From the IMG/VR virus record IMGVR_UViG_3300034101_001503, positions 1-44,811 of that record: a stretch of 44,811 bases of DNA; one strand, 5' to 3'. A program made the position numbers and the translations under genes. The DNA is from a virus. Position 1 is the first letter of the stretch, and every line of letters starts with the position of its first letter. This document shows positions 14,609 to 23,471 of this stretch, piece after piece. Under the pieces are notes generated by a model, which saw nothing but the letters and a program-made list of their open reading frames with translations, had not been told where the DNA came from and did not search any database.

Positions 14609-17080
14609 TTATGGGGTTATCTGAAGATTGAGCATTGGGGTCACCGGCTTTTCAGGATTGACCTTCTGCCATCTTTGGAAGTTGTACTGGCTGACGGAGA
14701 TCCTGTCAAGCGGAACGCGGTACGTTGCTCCGGTCTTCGTCGTCGCCACGACGGAGCATCCACCGGACTCGATGTCGATCGGATCGTGACTGACGCGGAT
14801 GGACACCACGGTGGTATCCTCTGGAGTAGGACGTCCGTTGCTCGGAAGACTGCCAATGAACTCCGAAGCAATGGGCTTCAGGTCATCGAGGTACCTGTTC
14901 CACTCGAGTGTTCCGGTGTTCTCCGGAAGAACGCGCATCGTGGATCCGTTGTCGTACCTCTTTGGAGGATTGTAGACAAGATCAACGGTAGGCTGTCCAT
15001 TGACATTCGATGACAGTATGGTGTATCCGAGATCCCTGGTCATGACCTTCTGTGCGAACTCGACCGCATTCTTGGCATTTCCACCGGTAGCAATGTGCAT
15101 CTCGGCAAGGGACATCAGGAGCATCCTGTCGTCTCCGGGAAGCGTTTCATGGGCCTTTTTTCCATACGCCGCCTGAAGACCCTTAACAACTGCTTCCTCT
15201 GTCTTCTTCTTGGTCTCGGTGGACACAAGTCCACTGGCGACTTCGCTCTGGTATCCCTTGAATTCTGAGAACCTCTGGTTTGCCGCTCTGATCGCGCCTT
15301 CCTCATCGCCTTGAGATTCTTGGATCACCTCCCGATAGAAGACAGTCTTGACCCAGGCATCCCGTAGTTTTGAATCGCTGGCGATTTGGGTGCTTACGAC
15401 TGGGTTTGAGGGAGGAAAGTGCGCGAAGAACGAGTTGACAACTCTGAATGCTCTAGGATCGTCCCCGAGAGAGGAGACGGCTCTTGTCAGTTCGTCAGGA
15501 GGAGCTGAATTCGAATATCCAGTCTCCTGTATTACGAGACTGTCAATCTCCTGCTGATTCATGTTCAGGTACGACTTGGTATCCAATGCAATCTTCAGCG
15601 GAGAAGCCGCCCATCCATCGTTGGCCATCACGGACTTCTTGATAGATGGATTACGGTTGGCAGAGGCATTGGCCACACGAATGTTTTCAGCTGTCTTAGC
15701 ATCGTCCTGATCGAACTCCCTGAGGAGATCGGCTACCATGGGTTGTAGTCCAGCGTATCGAGGATCATTGGCATCCTTTGGTTCGATACCCATCTTGTCC
15801 TTGTAGAACCAGTCCACAAGTTCTGCCTGGGTGTCGAATTGCATTCGCCATCCGACCTCATTGCCTTGAGGATCGAGCTCCACCAGATTGCCGTATGACG
15901 ACATTGAGGCGTCTCTGCGCGAAATATCGAGTTCTGCCTTGATCTCGGCATTGGCTCGATTGAGGCCGGTGAAGGCCGCTGCTGCAACCTCTGGCTTGTC
16001 GGCATGTTCAGACAGCAGAGCCATGGCCCTGGTTGATCTCTCTTGTGGCGTCTTTCCCTCTGAGATGTGAGACTTGGCTCCTAGTGCCAGTCCTCGCCGG
16101 AAAGCCTCTGTGTTGATGTTGCCGTTCTGAAAGCGATCGCTCAGTTCGTTGAACGACTTGGTAGGATCTTCTCTTGCGGTGTTCACCGCCGCGTACATCA
16201 GTCGACTGGACTCAGCGTTTCGTTCCTGAGTCATCCTGCGCTGAAACATCTGATCGTACACGCGATCTACTTCTCTGTCGATGACTCTGTTGACTGCTCG
16301 CTTTTCGGTATCCGATCCTTTTCCCATGACAACGCTGAGGAATTCTGGATCCTTTTCCACAACACCTTTGACAATGACGTCTTCGATAGCATTTCTCCAG
16401 GATTTTGGATTCTGGGAGAAGATGCCTTCCGATACCTCATCATCAACAAGCAGTGCTTCAGCGTTTCCTGACACCAACTCGGACGCACGTTCAGAAGCCG
16501 CCTCCGCAGCTGCTGATTCGTACTTCTTGTTGTTTTCGTCTAATTCATTGTCGACGATGGACAGAGTGGAGTCGGTTTCCTTGAGGAGCTTGCTGTGCTC
16601 TTCAAACTTGTAGATGTTTCCTGAATTCTTGACTTCGTCCTGCTGCTCAAGAAGATCGCCTCGAAGTTGAACTAGTCCGTCTCTGTTGTTGCTAGCCCGA
16701 AAGGCTGCAATCTGAGCATTCCTGTCCGCACCCCAGACGTTGGCCTCCTGACGGAGAGCTCGTTCTTCCTCGACCCGGGCCTCTCTGGCCTCGGCCTTCT
16801 TGTAGCGCTCCTCCTGCCTTGCCTCGCGCTCCTTCTCCTCTTCCATGCGGATCATGGACAGTTCGCCCTTGATCTTTGCCGTCTCGTTGTCGAGAACGGC
16901 TGAGGTGACAGCGCTGGCGGTACCGAGGATCTTCTGGAGATACTCGAATGGATTCTCTCCGACGTCCACTGCGGTCTGTGCCCGGTAGACTGGATTCTGG
17001 AGGTTGACCTCCGCTGCTCCAAACGACCCGACATTGGGAGCCGGGGGGCCCACCGGTCTCATCTGTGTCTGTCTAGGCAT
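14609..17080 (-). CDS. Internal virion protein (T7 gp15-like)
   Basis: This 823-aa protein lies between the gp14-like and gp16-like genes; T7 gp15 is 747 aa. The N-terminus (MPRQTQMRPVGPP) is followed by a strongly charged coiled-coil stretch at about residues 75-120 (MEEEKEREARQEERYKKAEA) and then mostly helix. A beta-rich C-terminus ends near residue 820. In T7 this protein joins gp14 and gp16 in the ejectosome tube crossing the periplasm. The assignment rests mainly on order, size and the coiled coil, because ejection proteins diverge quickly. Parts around 15150-16700 look somewhat lower in GC than the flanking late genes. Confidence 0.78.
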   Translation of the reverse strand: MPRQTQMRPVGPPAPNVGSFGAAEVNLQNPVYRAQTAVDVGENPFEYLQKILGTASAVTSAVLDNETAKIKGELSMIRMEEEKEREARQEERYKKAEAREARVEEERALRQEANVWGADRNAQIAAFRASNNRDGLVQLRGDLLEQQDEVKNSGNIYKFEEHSKLLKETDSTLSIVDNELDENNKKYESAAAEAASERASELVSGNAEALLVDDEVSEGIFSQNPKSWRNAIEDVIVKGVVEKDPEFLSVVMGKGSDTEKRAVNRVIDREVDRVYDQMFQRRMTQERNAESSRLMYAAVNTAREDPTKSFNELSDRFQNGNINTEAFRRGLALGAKSHISEGKTPQERSTRAMALLSEHADKPEVAAAAFTGLNRANAEIKAELDISRRDASMSSYGNLVELDPQGNEVGWRMQFDTQAELVDWFYKDKMGIEPKDANDPRYAGLQPMVADLLREFDQDDAKTAENIRVANASANRNPSIKKSVMANDGWAASPLKIALDTKSYLNMNQQEIDSLVIQETGYSNSAPPDELTRAVSSLGDDPRAFRVVNSFFAHFPPSNPVVSTQIASDSKLRDAWVKTVFYREVIQESQGDEEGAIRAANQRFSEFKGYQSEVASGLVSTETKKKTEEAVVKGLQAAYGKKAHETLPGDDRMLLMSLAEMHIATGGNAKNAVEFAQKVMTRDLGYTILSSNVNGQPTVDLVYNPPKRYDNGSTMRVLPENTGTLEWNRYLDDLKPIASEFIGSLPSNGRPTPEDTTVVSIRVSHDPIDIESGGCSVVATTKTGATYRVPLDRISVSQYNFQRWQKVNPEKPVTPMLNLQITP

Positions 17081-17631
17081 TAGGTACCCGCTTTCAGTTG
17101 CTGCTGCGCCAGTGCGTTCTGGTTGATGGAGTTGGTCACGCTAAGGCCAAGCTGAAGGCCCTGAAGGCCTCCTTGGATACCGGCAAGGAACGGACTACTC
17201 GACTGACCAACCTGCCACTGGGGCATGTTGGAGATGGCGAACGACTGTGCTCCGAGCTGCTCCTCGAGGCTGACCTTTGCCGACTCACGTGCTGCTTGGA
17301 TGCCAAGGGCCGTGCCAAGCTGCTCTGTCGATCGGCTGTCTCCGACGCCGCGTTCTGCGGCGCTGGTCGCCACGGCACCCTTGTAGGCGTCGTAGCGGCT
17401 CTGGATCTGACGGCGCTTCTCGATGGCCTGGATGCGGCCCTGCTCGCGCTGGACTGCGACCGTCTTGGCGTAAGCCGCCTGCTGCTGTGCATTCTGGTAT
17501 GCAGCGGCGTCTTTCGATTGCTTCGATGCGTACATCGACGAACCGACAGACACCGCCGTGCTGGCTGCGAACAGGCCGAGGATAAGCGGCACCTCCGCTC
17601 CCGTTGCAAGTATGGCTGTTAGTTCAATCAT
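17080..17631 (-). CDS. Internal virion protein (T7 gp14-like)
   Basis: The start at 17631 is chosen because it overlaps the tail tube B stop as ATGA; a longer frame exists but lies inside that gene. The 183-aa product (T7 gp14: 196 aa) begins MIELTAILATGAEVPLILGL, giving one N-terminal membrane segment. A Gln/Ala-rich helix (QSKDAAAYQNAQQQAAYAKT) and a glycine-rich hydrophobic C-terminal part follow. T7 gp14 forms the outer-membrane portion of the ejection channel, and the hydrophobic N-terminus suits that. Three ejection genes follow in T7 order. Confidence 0.8.
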   Translation of the reverse strand: MIELTAILATGAEVPLILGLFAASTAVSVGSSMYASKQSKDAAAYQNAQQQAAYAKTVAVQREQGRIQAIEKRRQIQSRYDAYKGAVATSAAERGVGDSRSTEQLGTALGIQAARESAKVSLEEQLGAQSFAISNMPQWQVGQSSSPFLAGIQGGLQGLQLGLSVTNSINQNALAQQQLKAGT

Positions 17632-19751
17632 GTGCTTGCTGCACTTCTCTTTGATGCGACGAACTCTCCGACAAACTCGAGATTCGTCAGGTTGCATGGC
17701 GCAGGAGACGTGGACTTGATGTTCAGGTCCACTCCACCTGCCGATGCCATGATCTTGAAATTCTGCATGTCGCTGTCCGACAGCACGTTCTGGTTGGTGA
17801 TGAATCCGATGGATCCAAGCTGCTTGCCTGTGTACTTCCACGTCCTGTTGCTGGCCGGGGATGTCTTGGGATCGATGACGAACTCGAAGTATCCCGTGTT
17901 TCGGTGGAACACCGAGCACTGCTTCAGTTGAAGCGTACCGACCGCAGGGACTCCCTGCTGGTCACGGACATACTGACGGGACAGCTCGACGTTCATCTCG
18001 AACGACGATCCGATCCTCATGACCTTGGGCGAACTGTCGACAAGGTATCCATTGAAGATCAGTACGGTGTTTCCCGGGGCGTATGTTCCGGAAATGGCGG
18101 TGAACCGCGATCCTTCCTTGTTGCCCCATTCGGATCCCATGTAGGCGGTATCCAGCTCAGGGGCGAAGAACGGAAGGGTGAAGGACGTAGTCTTGGTACC
18201 AGCGTCATAGACACCGGCAACTGAGTACAGGCAATCCATTCTGGGACGGTACGACGGATACGCATCCGAGTTGCGGATGGGCATCCGACTGATCCTGAGA
18301 ACCGTGTCTCCACCTGCCGAGACCCTGGCAAGGACATACAGGTAGTCGTCGATGATGTGACAACCAAGGACCGTGTGGGTGCTCGGCTGTGTGATCTTCG
18401 ACCATGCTGCCTGGATCTTCTTGTCCGAGTTCCAGAACATCGTGTTGACGTACAGGTTGTTGTCTCCACCGCGAACGACAAGTAGGTCGTTGGCGACGGA
18501 TGACTTCAGTTCCTTGGCTGTCGACGGGATGTAGCTGTCGACGTGGGCCGCGATGTCAACCGCATTGCTCTGTGCTGTACTGTCGTCCGTGAGGTATTCG
18601 TAGATCTGCATCCACGGCCCCTTGGCCGCTGCCCAGTACAGCTGGGAACCGACAATCGTTGGCCTGCTGATCGGGGAGGCATAGGTGGTGGACGGGACGA
18701 TCGACACGGTACTTGGCGTCATGGCCTCTGCGGCACGGATCTCGTACTGCTGGCCCGACTCGGTGAACACCACGATCATCCGCTGGAATGGAGACATCCA
18801 GGAGATTTTGGTGACCTGCGCCGATCCAAGCTTGACGTCGATCGGATCGGAATCCACGACGGTGGCGTACGAGTTCAGCCAGAAGTTGTAGAACTCACCA
18901 GCAACGGACGCACAGACATTCTCACCTGCTGAGAACCACAGTCGGTTGCGATGGACGCAGACGTCGGTGATCTTCTTTCCGACGAAGGTCGGACCGGGGT
19001 TGGTGATGGAGTCGCCGCTGTAGCGGGGAGCCCAGGGACAATAGCGGACCTCGAAGGTCGTATCTGCGGTTTGAACGATCCGAATCGGCATCGTGGAGTC
19101 GCTGAATGTCGAGTACGCCATGGGAGCGCGGACGCGCTGATACCAAGGTTGGGACGTATCGCTGATAGCCTTATACCAACCTGCTGGATGACCAAGCGCA
19201 TCGTCTCTGGCGTACCAGAATGTATTGACATGTGCCGCAGACGGTGGAAGATCGAACTGCTCCCACGACAGCTTGTTGTGGGAGTTACCAGATTCGTCGA
19301 CCATGTGACCACTTCCAGACGGCTGGTCGTACGTCACCGTGCTGTTGCTGAGGGCCGTGGTAATTGATGTGTTCACGACAAGCGTCGTGTCGTCGACCGT
19401 GATGACCCGAAGGTTCTCGGGGGTGGTCTGGAGATACGTTCCGGCTCCGGCATCGACAATGGTCACGGTACACAGGGTACCGTCCGTCTTGTAGATATGG
19501 ACCGGAGTCGCATTGTTTCGAAAGATCACCCAGTACTTCTGAGTACTGGATCTCTCGATCCAATGCACGAACATGTCGCCGGAAAGGTTCGCAAGTTCCT
19601 TGACGAACTCGAAGCCGGGACGCTTCTCTAGGCCCTTCGACAGATGGAGGGTCACATTGGTAGCCTCCTCCACCTGATTGGGAAAGCGCTGGGAGTCAGG
19701 CTGCTTGCTGACTCCTCCGGTGAGATCTGGAATTGCGATCCGTTGAAGCAT
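17628..19751 (-). CDS. Tail tubular protein B / nozzle (T7 gp12-like)
   Basis: The 707-aa protein starts IAIPDLTGGVSKQPDSQRFP, which is characteristic of the T7 gp12 nozzle family, followed by the typical N-terminal segment EATNVTLHLSKGLEKRPGF. T7 gp12 is 794 aa. The protein is beta-rich throughout, consistent with the propeller-like nozzle that closes the tail and contacts the fibres. Its start overlaps the tail tube A stop as TAATG. Confidence 0.94.
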   Translation of the reverse strand: MLQRIAIPDLTGGVSKQPDSQRFPNQVEEATNVTLHLSKGLEKRPGFEFVKELANLSGDMFVHWIERSSTQKYWVIFRNNATPVHIYKTDGTLCTVTIVDAGAGTYLQTTPENLRVITVDDTTLVVNTSITTALSNSTVTYDQPSGSGHMVDESGNSHNKLSWEQFDLPPSAAHVNTFWYARDDALGHPAGWYKAISDTSQPWYQRVRAPMAYSTFSDSTMPIRIVQTADTTFEVRYCPWAPRYSGDSITNPGPTFVGKKITDVCVHRNRLWFSAGENVCASVAGEFYNFWLNSYATVVDSDPIDVKLGSAQVTKISWMSPFQRMIVVFTESGQQYEIRAAEAMTPSTVSIVPSTTYASPISRPTIVGSQLYWAAAKGPWMQIYEYLTDDSTAQSNAVDIAAHVDSYIPSTAKELKSSVANDLLVVRGGDNNLYVNTMFWNSDKKIQAAWSKITQPSTHTVLGCHIIDDYLYVLARVSAGGDTVLRISRMPIRNSDAYPSYRPRMDCLYSVAGVYDAGTKTTSFTLPFFAPELDTAYMGSEWGNKEGSRFTAISGTYAPGNTVLIFNGYLVDSSPKVMRIGSSFEMNVELSRQYVRDQQGVPAVGTLQLKQCSVFHRNTGYFEFVIDPKTSPASNRTWKYTGKQLGSIGFITNQNVLSDSDMQNFKIMASAGGVDLNIKSTSPAPCNLTNLEFVGEFVASKRSAAST

Positions 19752-20350
19752 TACCAGGGTCCTTGTGTTCTACGAGCGCCGATCCAAGGCCAGGCGCTCT
19801 TTGTGTTGCTCATGAATGAACTGTCCATGGAGCGCATGTTGGCCGCTCGGCTCTTGGCTCTGGACATGAATGCCGTTTCCTGCAGGAGTCTGTCCTGCTG
19901 CGGCTCTCCGACGGTGGCCATCTGGTACATCCGAGCGGCCTGATCGACGACCTCGAACTGCTCGGCGGTCGGAAGGTCCTCGAAGGACAGGGCGTAGGTG
20001 ATCTTCACCTTGACGGTGGTCGTGAACACATCGGTGTTCTCGTCGACATCGAACAGGTACGTGGGATTGCGTCCACGCTGGACGATGTTGCGGTTGATGT
20101 CAATATCTACGGTGTCCACCGCAAGGACCGTGTCCGGAATATAGATCTTGCCGTTGGAATCCGGCGACAGGGTTTCGATGACGGTGTTGCAGTTCAGCCC
20201 AGTGAGCTGGCACTGCATCGTGATCTCGTCGAGGGTCTGGATGGCCATCGACACGTCGTTGCTTCCTGTGACCGCCAGCGTTGAGACTGGATATTCTCCG
20301 GAAGCACGGAGCATACGGTTGATGGCATCGAGCTTGCTTAGTGCGCCCAT
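19751..20350 (-). CDS. Tail tubular protein A / gatekeeper (T7 gp11-like)
   Basis: The 199-aa protein (T7 gp11: 196 aa) has the family's N-terminus ALSKLDAINRMLRASGEYPV, a central RNPTYLFDVDENTDVF segment, and a C-terminal helix ending SAWPWIGARRTQGPW. It forms the ring joining the portal to the nozzle. It is the first gene after the terminator at 20362-20401, so read-through or a separate promoter is needed. An AGGAGA ribosome-binding site precedes the ATG by six bases. Confidence 0.93.
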   Translation of the reverse strand: MGALSKLDAINRMLRASGEYPVSTLAVTGSNDVSMAIQTLDEITMQCQLTGLNCNTVIETLSPDSNGKIYIPDTVLAVDTVDIDINRNIVQRGRNPTYLFDVDENTDVFTTTVKVKITYALSFEDLPTAEQFEVVDQAARMYQMATVGEPQQDRLLQETAFMSRAKSRAANMRSMDSSFMSNTKSAWPWIGARRTQGPW

Positions 20351-20361
20351 TGAAATCTCCT

Positions 20362-20401
20362 AAGATGAAAACCCCCCTGGGGTCGTAAGACCCCAAGGGG
20401 G
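20362..20401 (-). terminator. Rho-independent terminator downstream of the capsid cluster
   Basis: A 13-bp stem (20372-20384 with 20389-20401, one pair a G-U on the minus strand) with a 4-nt loop is followed on the minus strand by TTTTCATCTT. It lies between the SGNH-fusion gene and tail tube A, which corresponds to T7 Tphi after gene 10. It would make capsid messages more abundant than tail messages. Confidence 0.9.
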
Positions 20402-20411
20402 AAGGTAGCGA

Positions 20412-20430
20412 CCTCTGGTAGCGCCAGAGG
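20412..20430 (-). other. Hairpin next to the capsid-cluster terminator
   Basis: A perfect 7-bp stem CCTCTGG/CCAGAGG with a 5-nt loop lies ten bases before the terminator stem on the minus strand. It has no T-run. It may protect the 3' end of the transcript or be an RNase III site like those that flank T7 genes. Confidence 0.6.
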
Positions 20431-20461
20431 ATCGTTCTCGGAACGAATCCCGAGACTATGG

Positions 20462-22204
20462 TCAGGTGAGACGCACCACGTTGACCGGCTGCGTCGAGCC
20501 AGGATTGGCGAAGGTGGCGTTGGCCGTCAGCGTGATCACACCAGCCGAGATTGCCGGTTCAATCGTGTTGGCTGCAGCGGTGGTCGAAACCTTGCTACCA
20601 GCGAGCACAACGAGCTTCGCGGCGGTGACGGCGCAGATGACGCCAGCGCGGCTATTGGCCTGCGTATCGGCTTCCGAGGTGATCAGGAACGTAGCAGGGT
20701 ACGACTCGATCTTCGGAAGGGTGACGGCGCCACCGGCGGCGAGAACCGGGGTCTGCCAGGCGTTCTTAGCCTCGCCACGGAAGTCCGGAGCGTAGGCGGC
20801 GACGGTCGAGAGGGGATTGAGGGATGCGACGGTATTTGCCATGATTGGGCTTTCTGAGTAAGAGAGAAGTTCTTGGATGACTTGGGTGGATACTCTTCGG
20901 TATCCTTCCGGGGTGAGGTGGAACGGACCACCGCCATCATATAGACCATTGGAGGTCAGCACGGTATAGGTAAAACCAACCTGAACCTGATCGATGACGG
21001 TGATATCCACGCTGTTTCTGACGTAGTCTGCAAGGTACTTGCGGAAGTCGCCAAGGACATCGGTGGACGCGGTGACATGCGACGGCATGATCATGAAGGC
21101 CAGCTTACCGGCATCAAGACCCTGCGCGGCCCATGCCGCCTTGCAGTTGGTGATGAACTCGAGCGTGTTCTGGATGTGGGCCTGAGGCGAGATCGAGTTG
21201 AACCCGTTCCAGTCGTTGATGCCTCCATTGAGGAAGATCACGACGCGTCCCTTACCACCACAGGCGACCTGACGGTCGTGCATTTCCTTGAGGTAGATCT
21301 TCAAGGCGCTGATCGCAGTCGTGCAGGAGTCTGCGATCATCTTGATCGTATCGCCACTTGCATACGAGATGCAGTTGATGGCGTACGACGGACGGTTGGG
21401 AACCGCGATGGACTCGAACAGGAATCCGACTTTACCAACAACCTCGTAGGTGTCTTCGTCGACGAATTCGTTGAACCCGAACTTCTTGAAGTACATGTTT
21501 GTACTGGTTCGGGTGGCATCTGCCGCGACGGTGGCGGTAGCGACGGCATATCCATCGGTACCGGTCTGGCAGTTGACGCGACTGGACGTGCTGACGATGT
21601 TCGCTTGCGAGTGATCGGTCTTGGTGCACGACAGTCTGAAACCACCACCACCAGACGCAAACGTCAGGTATCCGACGCGGTGAATGAAAGCCGACGTGGA
21701 ATCGAAGGCATTGTCAGCACCGACCAGATTGATTGCAAACGCGTTCGTTCGCTGATTGATGGCTGTGGACGACACGTACGCCCAGTCATTGAAGCCCGAT
21801 GCCGGTCTGAGACCGCTGCCAGACTTCCACAGGGTGTTGGCCCAAGCTGGACCTGCTGAGCTTCCAAGCGTAATCCATGGATATGGATTACCTTCGGATG
21901 GTCCATTTCCACTTTGTCCTGCTGTACGAGCGACATAGCAGTCGAGTCCAAGGCTGGTGGCGGTGCCGTTACCGTAGTTCGAGGAGTGGGACGAAGCGGT
22001 TGTCGCTGCTCCGGGAAACACGTTGCTGGCGTATGCCTTGATGCGTCTATTCTGGTAAAGTTCGTAGCCGAATCCGTTCGTCCAACCGTAGTTGTTGTAA
22101 CCCGTGTTCGAGTCACCGAAGAACGCAATGTCGACCCAGTCCTTGCCGTTCATTGCCTGTCTGATCCATCCGGGTGCTGTCTTTGATCCGTAGATTCCAG
22201 GCAT
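20462..22204 (-). CDS. SGNH/GDSL hydrolase fused to a capsid- or fibre-like C-terminal domain
   Basis: The 580-aa protein has an SGNH-type catalytic region: FFGDSNTG with nucleophile Ser32 (residues 29-35), NGGINDW around Asn326-Asn330, and GPFHLTPEGY with His429. The Asp usually three residues before His is replaced by Gly, and the nearest Asp is six before. From Met455 a second domain of about 125 residues begins (MANTVASLNPLSTVAAYAPD), Ala/Thr/Val-rich and beta-like. The gene sits directly after the capsid and before its terminator, so the product may be a virion decoration carrying an esterase or deacetylase that acts on surface polysaccharide. The placement is seen; the role is inferred. 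Confidence 0.75.
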   Translation of the reverse strand: MPGIYGSKTAPGWIRQAMNGKDWVDIAFFGDSNTGYNNYGWTNGFGYELYQNRRIKAYASNVFPGAATTASSHSSNYGNGTATSLGLDCYVARTAGQSGNGPSEGNPYPWITLGSSAGPAWANTLWKSGSGLRPASGFNDWAYVSSTAINQRTNAFAINLVGADNAFDSTSAFIHRVGYLTFASGGGGFRLSCTKTDHSQANIVSTSSRVNCQTGTDGYAVATATVAADATRTSTNMYFKKFGFNEFVDEDTYEVVGKVGFLFESIAVPNRPSYAINCISYASGDTIKMIADSCTTAISALKIYLKEMHDRQVACGGKGRVVIFLNGGINDWNGFNSISPQAHIQNTLEFITNCKAAWAAQGLDAGKLAFMIMPSHVTASTDVLGDFRKYLADYVRNSVDITVIDQVQVGFTYTVLTSNGLYDGGGPFHLTPEGYRRVSTQVIQELLSYSESPIMANTVASLNPLSTVAAYAPDFRGEAKNAWQTPVLAAGGAVTLPKIESYPATFLITSEADTQANSRAGVICAVTAAKLVVLAGSKVSTTAAANTIEPAISAGVITLTANATFANPGSTQPVNVVRLT

Positions 22205-22220
22205 GTTTTCCTTTCAGGGA

Positions 22221-22244
22221 ATGGGGGGCCCGAAGGCCCCCCAT
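22221..22244 (-). other. Very stable UUCG hairpin between capsid and SGNH genes
   Basis: A perfect 10-bp stem ATGGGGGGCC/GGCCCCCCAT closes on the minus strand with a C(UUCG)G tetraloop. No T-run follows on that strand. It lies 18 bases after the capsid stop and 17 before the SGNH start. It could stabilise the capsid message, cause partial termination, or limit translation of the next gene. Confidence 0.8.
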
Positions 22245-22261
22245 GTTCCTGTTCTATTTGA

Positions 22262-23296
22262 TTAGGTGCCAGCGATCTCAAAGGCGCAGTACGGACGGAG
22301 CGTACCACCGCCGGTGAGCATCTTGGCAACCATGAAGTCCGACTGACGGCGAACGTCGCGGAACTTCTCGGTGGTGATGCCCATCAGCTGAAGCGCGGCG
22401 ATGGCCTGCTTCTGGAACACGATGCCGCCGGTCTTCGAGAAGTCACCCTGGTACTTCGTCGGACCGGTGGTGATGTTCGCGTTCGGGATGTGGTTCGACA
22501 TGTAGACCGGAATGCCAAGGACATCGATCGGCTTGCCGTAACCCTGGCCATCCTGGATGCGCGGACCGGCAGCGCCGGTATCGTTGCGACCCCAGAGGGC
22601 CTGCTTGTCGAGGTTCACGACAGAGCCGCTGCTGTAGTACGGAAGACCGAGCTTGCGGAGAGCGTAATAGAGCGGGACGTTGACGACCGCGCAGCGATCG
22701 TTCATCGGAACGTCCTTCTCGTCCATGGCCTGGCTGATGGCGCCGATGGCCTCGACGAGCTGAGCGCCGTTCTGCTCAAGACCCCAGCTTGACTCATCGA
22801 AGTCAGCCTGAGCGGCGTAGTAGGTGTTGCCACCGATCGGGAACGAGTTCGTGCCAGAATCTGCAGCGGTCTTGGCGGCCTTGCAGAGGAGGATGGCGAG
22901 CTTGCGGTCGAACTGACGGGCAAGCTCACGACCGCACTCGGCGGCGAGTTCGCTGCGGACGTCGTAGTGCGACATCGCGGTGTCGATGTCATCGACCTCG
23001 AAGTGCGAGACGAGCGGACGATCATCGAGGGTGATCGTGTACTCCTTGGTCTCGACATCAAGACCGAGGAGCTCGGTACCAGCCTCATGGTACTCCGAGC
23101 CGATCTTCCACGTGGCGGGAAACTTCATCGAGTTGCCCGACGTGATCGTCTTGAAGTTCACCAGGTTCGAGAACTGGTTGTACTCCTCGAAGGCGGTGAT
23201 GACCTCACCACCGAAGACGGGGAGCCAGAGGTCGCTGGGGGTGGGGGTGACGTTTGCGTAGTTGGATCCAAAGCGGATCAGGTTGCTAGTTGCCAT
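22262..23296 (-). CDS. Major capsid protein (T7 gp10-like)
   Basis: At 344 aa it matches T7 gp10A (345 aa) and follows scaffold and portal in T7 order. The sequence SDLWLPVFGGEVITAFEEYN near the N-terminus and the SHFEVDDIDTAMSHYDVRSE region (residues 95-115) are typical of T7-like HK97-fold capsids. The ribosome-binding site is weak (AGAGAA rather than AAGGAG), which is unusual for the most abundant virion protein. A tRNA-shaped element about 105 bases upstream may process its message. Confidence 0.95.
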   Translation of the reverse strand: MATSNLIRFGSNYANVTPTPSDLWLPVFGGEVITAFEEYNQFSNLVNFKTITSGNSMKFPATWKIGSEYHEAGTELLGLDVETKEYTITLDDRPLVSHFEVDDIDTAMSHYDVRSELAAECGRELARQFDRKLAILLCKAAKTAADSGTNSFPIGGNTYYAAQADFDESSWGLEQNGAQLVEAIGAISQAMDEKDVPMNDRCAVVNVPLYYALRKLGLPYYSSGSVVNLDKQALWGRNDTGAAGPRIQDGQGYGKPIDVLGIPVYMSNHIPNANITTGPTKYQGDFSKTGGIVFQKQAIAALQLMGITTEKFRDVRRQSDFMVAKMLTGGGTLRPYCAFEIAGT

Positions 23297-23400
23297 TGTC
23301 TGTGTTCTCTGTCTAGTTCATTTTACGGAAACCTCTGCTTCGGTTGTCGCAATCGGATTGTCCGACACCATGTCGGGTCCACGCGGTCTCTGCTTCGGAA

Positions 23401-23466
23401 CAGGCCCAGTGGGATTCGAACCCACATACCGCCAATGGCGGGTAATGTCCGTTATACGATGGGCCT
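23401..23466 (-). ncRNA. tRNA-like element lacking an anticodon loop
   Basis: On the minus strand this 66-nt element has a perfect 7-bp acceptor stem (AGGCCCA/TGGGCCT), a tRNA-Gly-like D arm (TCGTATAACGG...TTAC) and a perfect T arm GTGGG-TTCGAAT-CCCAC. The anticodon arm is reduced to CCGCC-ATT-GGCGG, a 5-bp stem with a 3-nt loop. It is seven bases short of a normal tRNA, and no anticodon can be presented. All stems are intact, so it looks maintained rather than decayed. It begins five bases after the stop codon of the upstream gene and ends about 105 bases before the capsid ATG. A likely role is to recruit RNase P and RNase Z to cut the late mRNA; a degenerate tRNA-Gly is the alternative. Confidence 0.75.
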
Positions 23467-23471
23467 TGCCT

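Noticed and set aside
13598-15013. Long plus-strand open frame (471 codons)
   Set aside because: It lies opposite the ejection-protein genes, has no ribosome-binding site or recognisable domain, and arises from the codon bias of the minus-strand genes. The same applies to other long plus-strand frames (for example 21077-21859, 31921-32757).
23318-23371. 17-codon reading in the capsid leader
   Set aside because: It starts at an ATG without a ribosome-binding site and shows no conserved feature. It could be a leader peptide, but nothing in the sequence supports that.
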